In this document: positions 25,456 through 25,786 of the stretch, in pieces
How positions within the stretch are numbered: position 1 is the stretch's first letter
Layout of the letters: each line of letters starts with the position of its first letter
Source: Kiritimatiellia bacterium
Lineage (GTDB): Bacteria > Verrucomicrobiota > Kiritimatiellia > RFP12 > UBA1067
NCBI GenBank assembly: GCA_904502135.1
Contig: CAJGDE010000014.1
Span: 1-25,786 of the forward strand
Direction: 5' to 3'
Length of the DNA stretch: 25,786 nt
The notes under the pieces: model-generated
Seen by the model: only the letters and a program-made list of their open reading frames with translations
Databases searched by the model: none
Told to the model about the DNA's origin: nothing
Position numbers and translations under genes: made by a program

Positions 25456-25484
25456 ATTATACCAAAAATACTCACTCTCACGCG
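25456..25484 (-). promoter_or_regulatory. Promoter of the serS operon
   Basis: On the minus strand TATAAT (25456-25461) is preceded by TTTTTGG, giving an extended -10 (TGG), with a weak -35 region near 25479-25484. ATTATACCAAAA (+ strand, 25456-25467) is identical to the core at the lipoprotein promoter, and both have CTCACT-type words just upstream. The start of transcription would be near 25449, about 27 nt before the serS ATG. Confidence 0.65.
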
Positions 25485-25512
25485 CAGACGGTAAGCGGTT
25501 AGTTATCTGCGC
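25482..25512. promoter_or_regulatory. Inverted repeat upstream of the serS promoter
   Basis: GCGCAGA (25482-25488) and TCTGCGC (25506-25512) form a perfect 7-bp inverted repeat around 17 nt. It covers about -33 to -63 relative to the predicted serS start, a usual place for an activator or repressor site. It has no T-run on either side, so an intrinsic terminator is unlikely. Confidence 0.4.
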
Positions 25513-25585
25513 AACTACTGTAGTGTGTTGTCGGGCGAGAAAGATGATAGTATTATCAAACAGCGTGTTACCTTGAATAAGTGAC

Positions 25586-25786
25586 TTGTCAAAATGCGGC
25601 GGATGTCGCGGCAACCGTGCTCCCGCGCTTATGCGGCCGGATTGCGCGTCCTTGCTCCCACTCGACGTACACGAGTACGTCTTCGGGTCGCAGTCCTGCC
25701 CAATCCGTCTCGCCTAAGCATCAGTCCGCTCGGCTGACGGCCGCGATCTCCGCCGCCCTTGTCACCCTGGTCGAGTTCGTCGCGTC
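25586..25786. repeat. GC-rich segment with several inverted repeats, no clear gene
   Basis: This right-edge stretch is about 65% GC, well above the rest of the window. It contains GACGTAC-ACGA-GTACGTC (25664-25681, 7-bp stem), TCAG-T-CCG-CT-CGGCTGA (25721-25737, 7 pairs with one bulge) and CGCGG/CCGCG (25607-25627, 11-nt loop). Short words also recur, such as ATGCGGCGGAT and ATGCGGCCGGAT. Several frames are open for 40-60 codons on both strands, as expected of GC-rich DNA, and none resembles a protein I know. A dispersed repeat, a structured RNA or a recently acquired segment are all possible. From 25513 to 25585 I see only TGATA-GTAT-TATCA (25545-25558). Confidence 0.45.

Noticed and set aside
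25423..25585. T-box riboswitch upstream of serS
   Set aside because: The leader between the predicted transcription start and the serS ATG is only about 27 nt, with no T-box motif or antiterminator.
25423..25614. N-terminal extension of SerS up to 25614
   Set aside because: The extra residues do not resemble SerS, the frame crosses the promoter, and the ATG at 25422 has a ribosome-binding site and the family N-terminus.
25594..25740. Arg-rich + strand open frame of about 48 codons in the GC-rich right edge
   Set aside because: Several frames on both strands are open there because of high GC; no ribosome-binding site or family similarity is evident.

Overview
The window reads as chromosome of a Gram-negative-type bacterium: two lipoproteins with lipoboxes, an outer-membrane beta-barrel, murein synthesis genes and a Yej-type inner-membrane importer. 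All 19 genes I can support lie on the minus strand. The order murD - LysM lipoprotein - ftsW matches the murD-nlpD-ftsW order I know from Chlamydia. With roughly half GC content by eye and a HydG-like radical SAM enzyme typical of anaerobes, this points to an anaerobic member of the PVC superphylum (Kiritimatiellota, Lentisphaerota or Verrucomicrobiota-like). That placement is inference.

Reading with transcription, right to left. The right edge (about 25586-25786) is a GC-rich (about 65%) segment with several inverted repeats and no convincing gene. Next come an inverted repeat and an extended -10 promoter in front of serS. From serS (25422) to the mscS-family gene (ending at 1479), 17 genes follow with overlaps or gaps of at most 52 bp and no visible terminator: serS, outer-membrane barrel, hydG-like, stand-alone PHP phosphoesterase, dnaE, trmD, family-10-like glycosidase, murD, LysM lipoprotein, ftsW, xseA, M20 dipeptidase, family 2 glycosyltransferase, yejB, yejE, mutS, mscS-like. 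This looks like one operon of about 24 kb. It joins replication and repair (DnaE, XseA, MutS), translation (SerS, TrmD), murein synthesis and remodelling (MurD, FtsW, LysM protein, glycosidase) and peptide uptake or turnover (YejBE, M20 peptidase).

Downstream of mscS is a low-GC intergenic region (1246-1478) holding an imperfect 7-bp tandem array, a duplicated motif block, a tract lacking G on the + strand, and a second promoter that shares a 12-bp core with the serS promoter. That promoter serves a small lipoprotein gene followed 11 bp later by a secreted protein gene cut off by the left edge.

The points most worth a second look are: a HydG-like enzyme whose C-terminal cluster motif is rearranged (a canonical Cys is Gly, two Cys are gained) with no HydE or HydF nearby; the heptamer array and C-free transcript tract at the operon end; the GC-rich palindromic segment at the right edge; a LysM lipoprotein with three Cys-Lys-Cys motifs; a compact MurD; and a DnaE with a large acidic insertion, an apparently intact PHP site and a second PHP protein encoded directly upstream.
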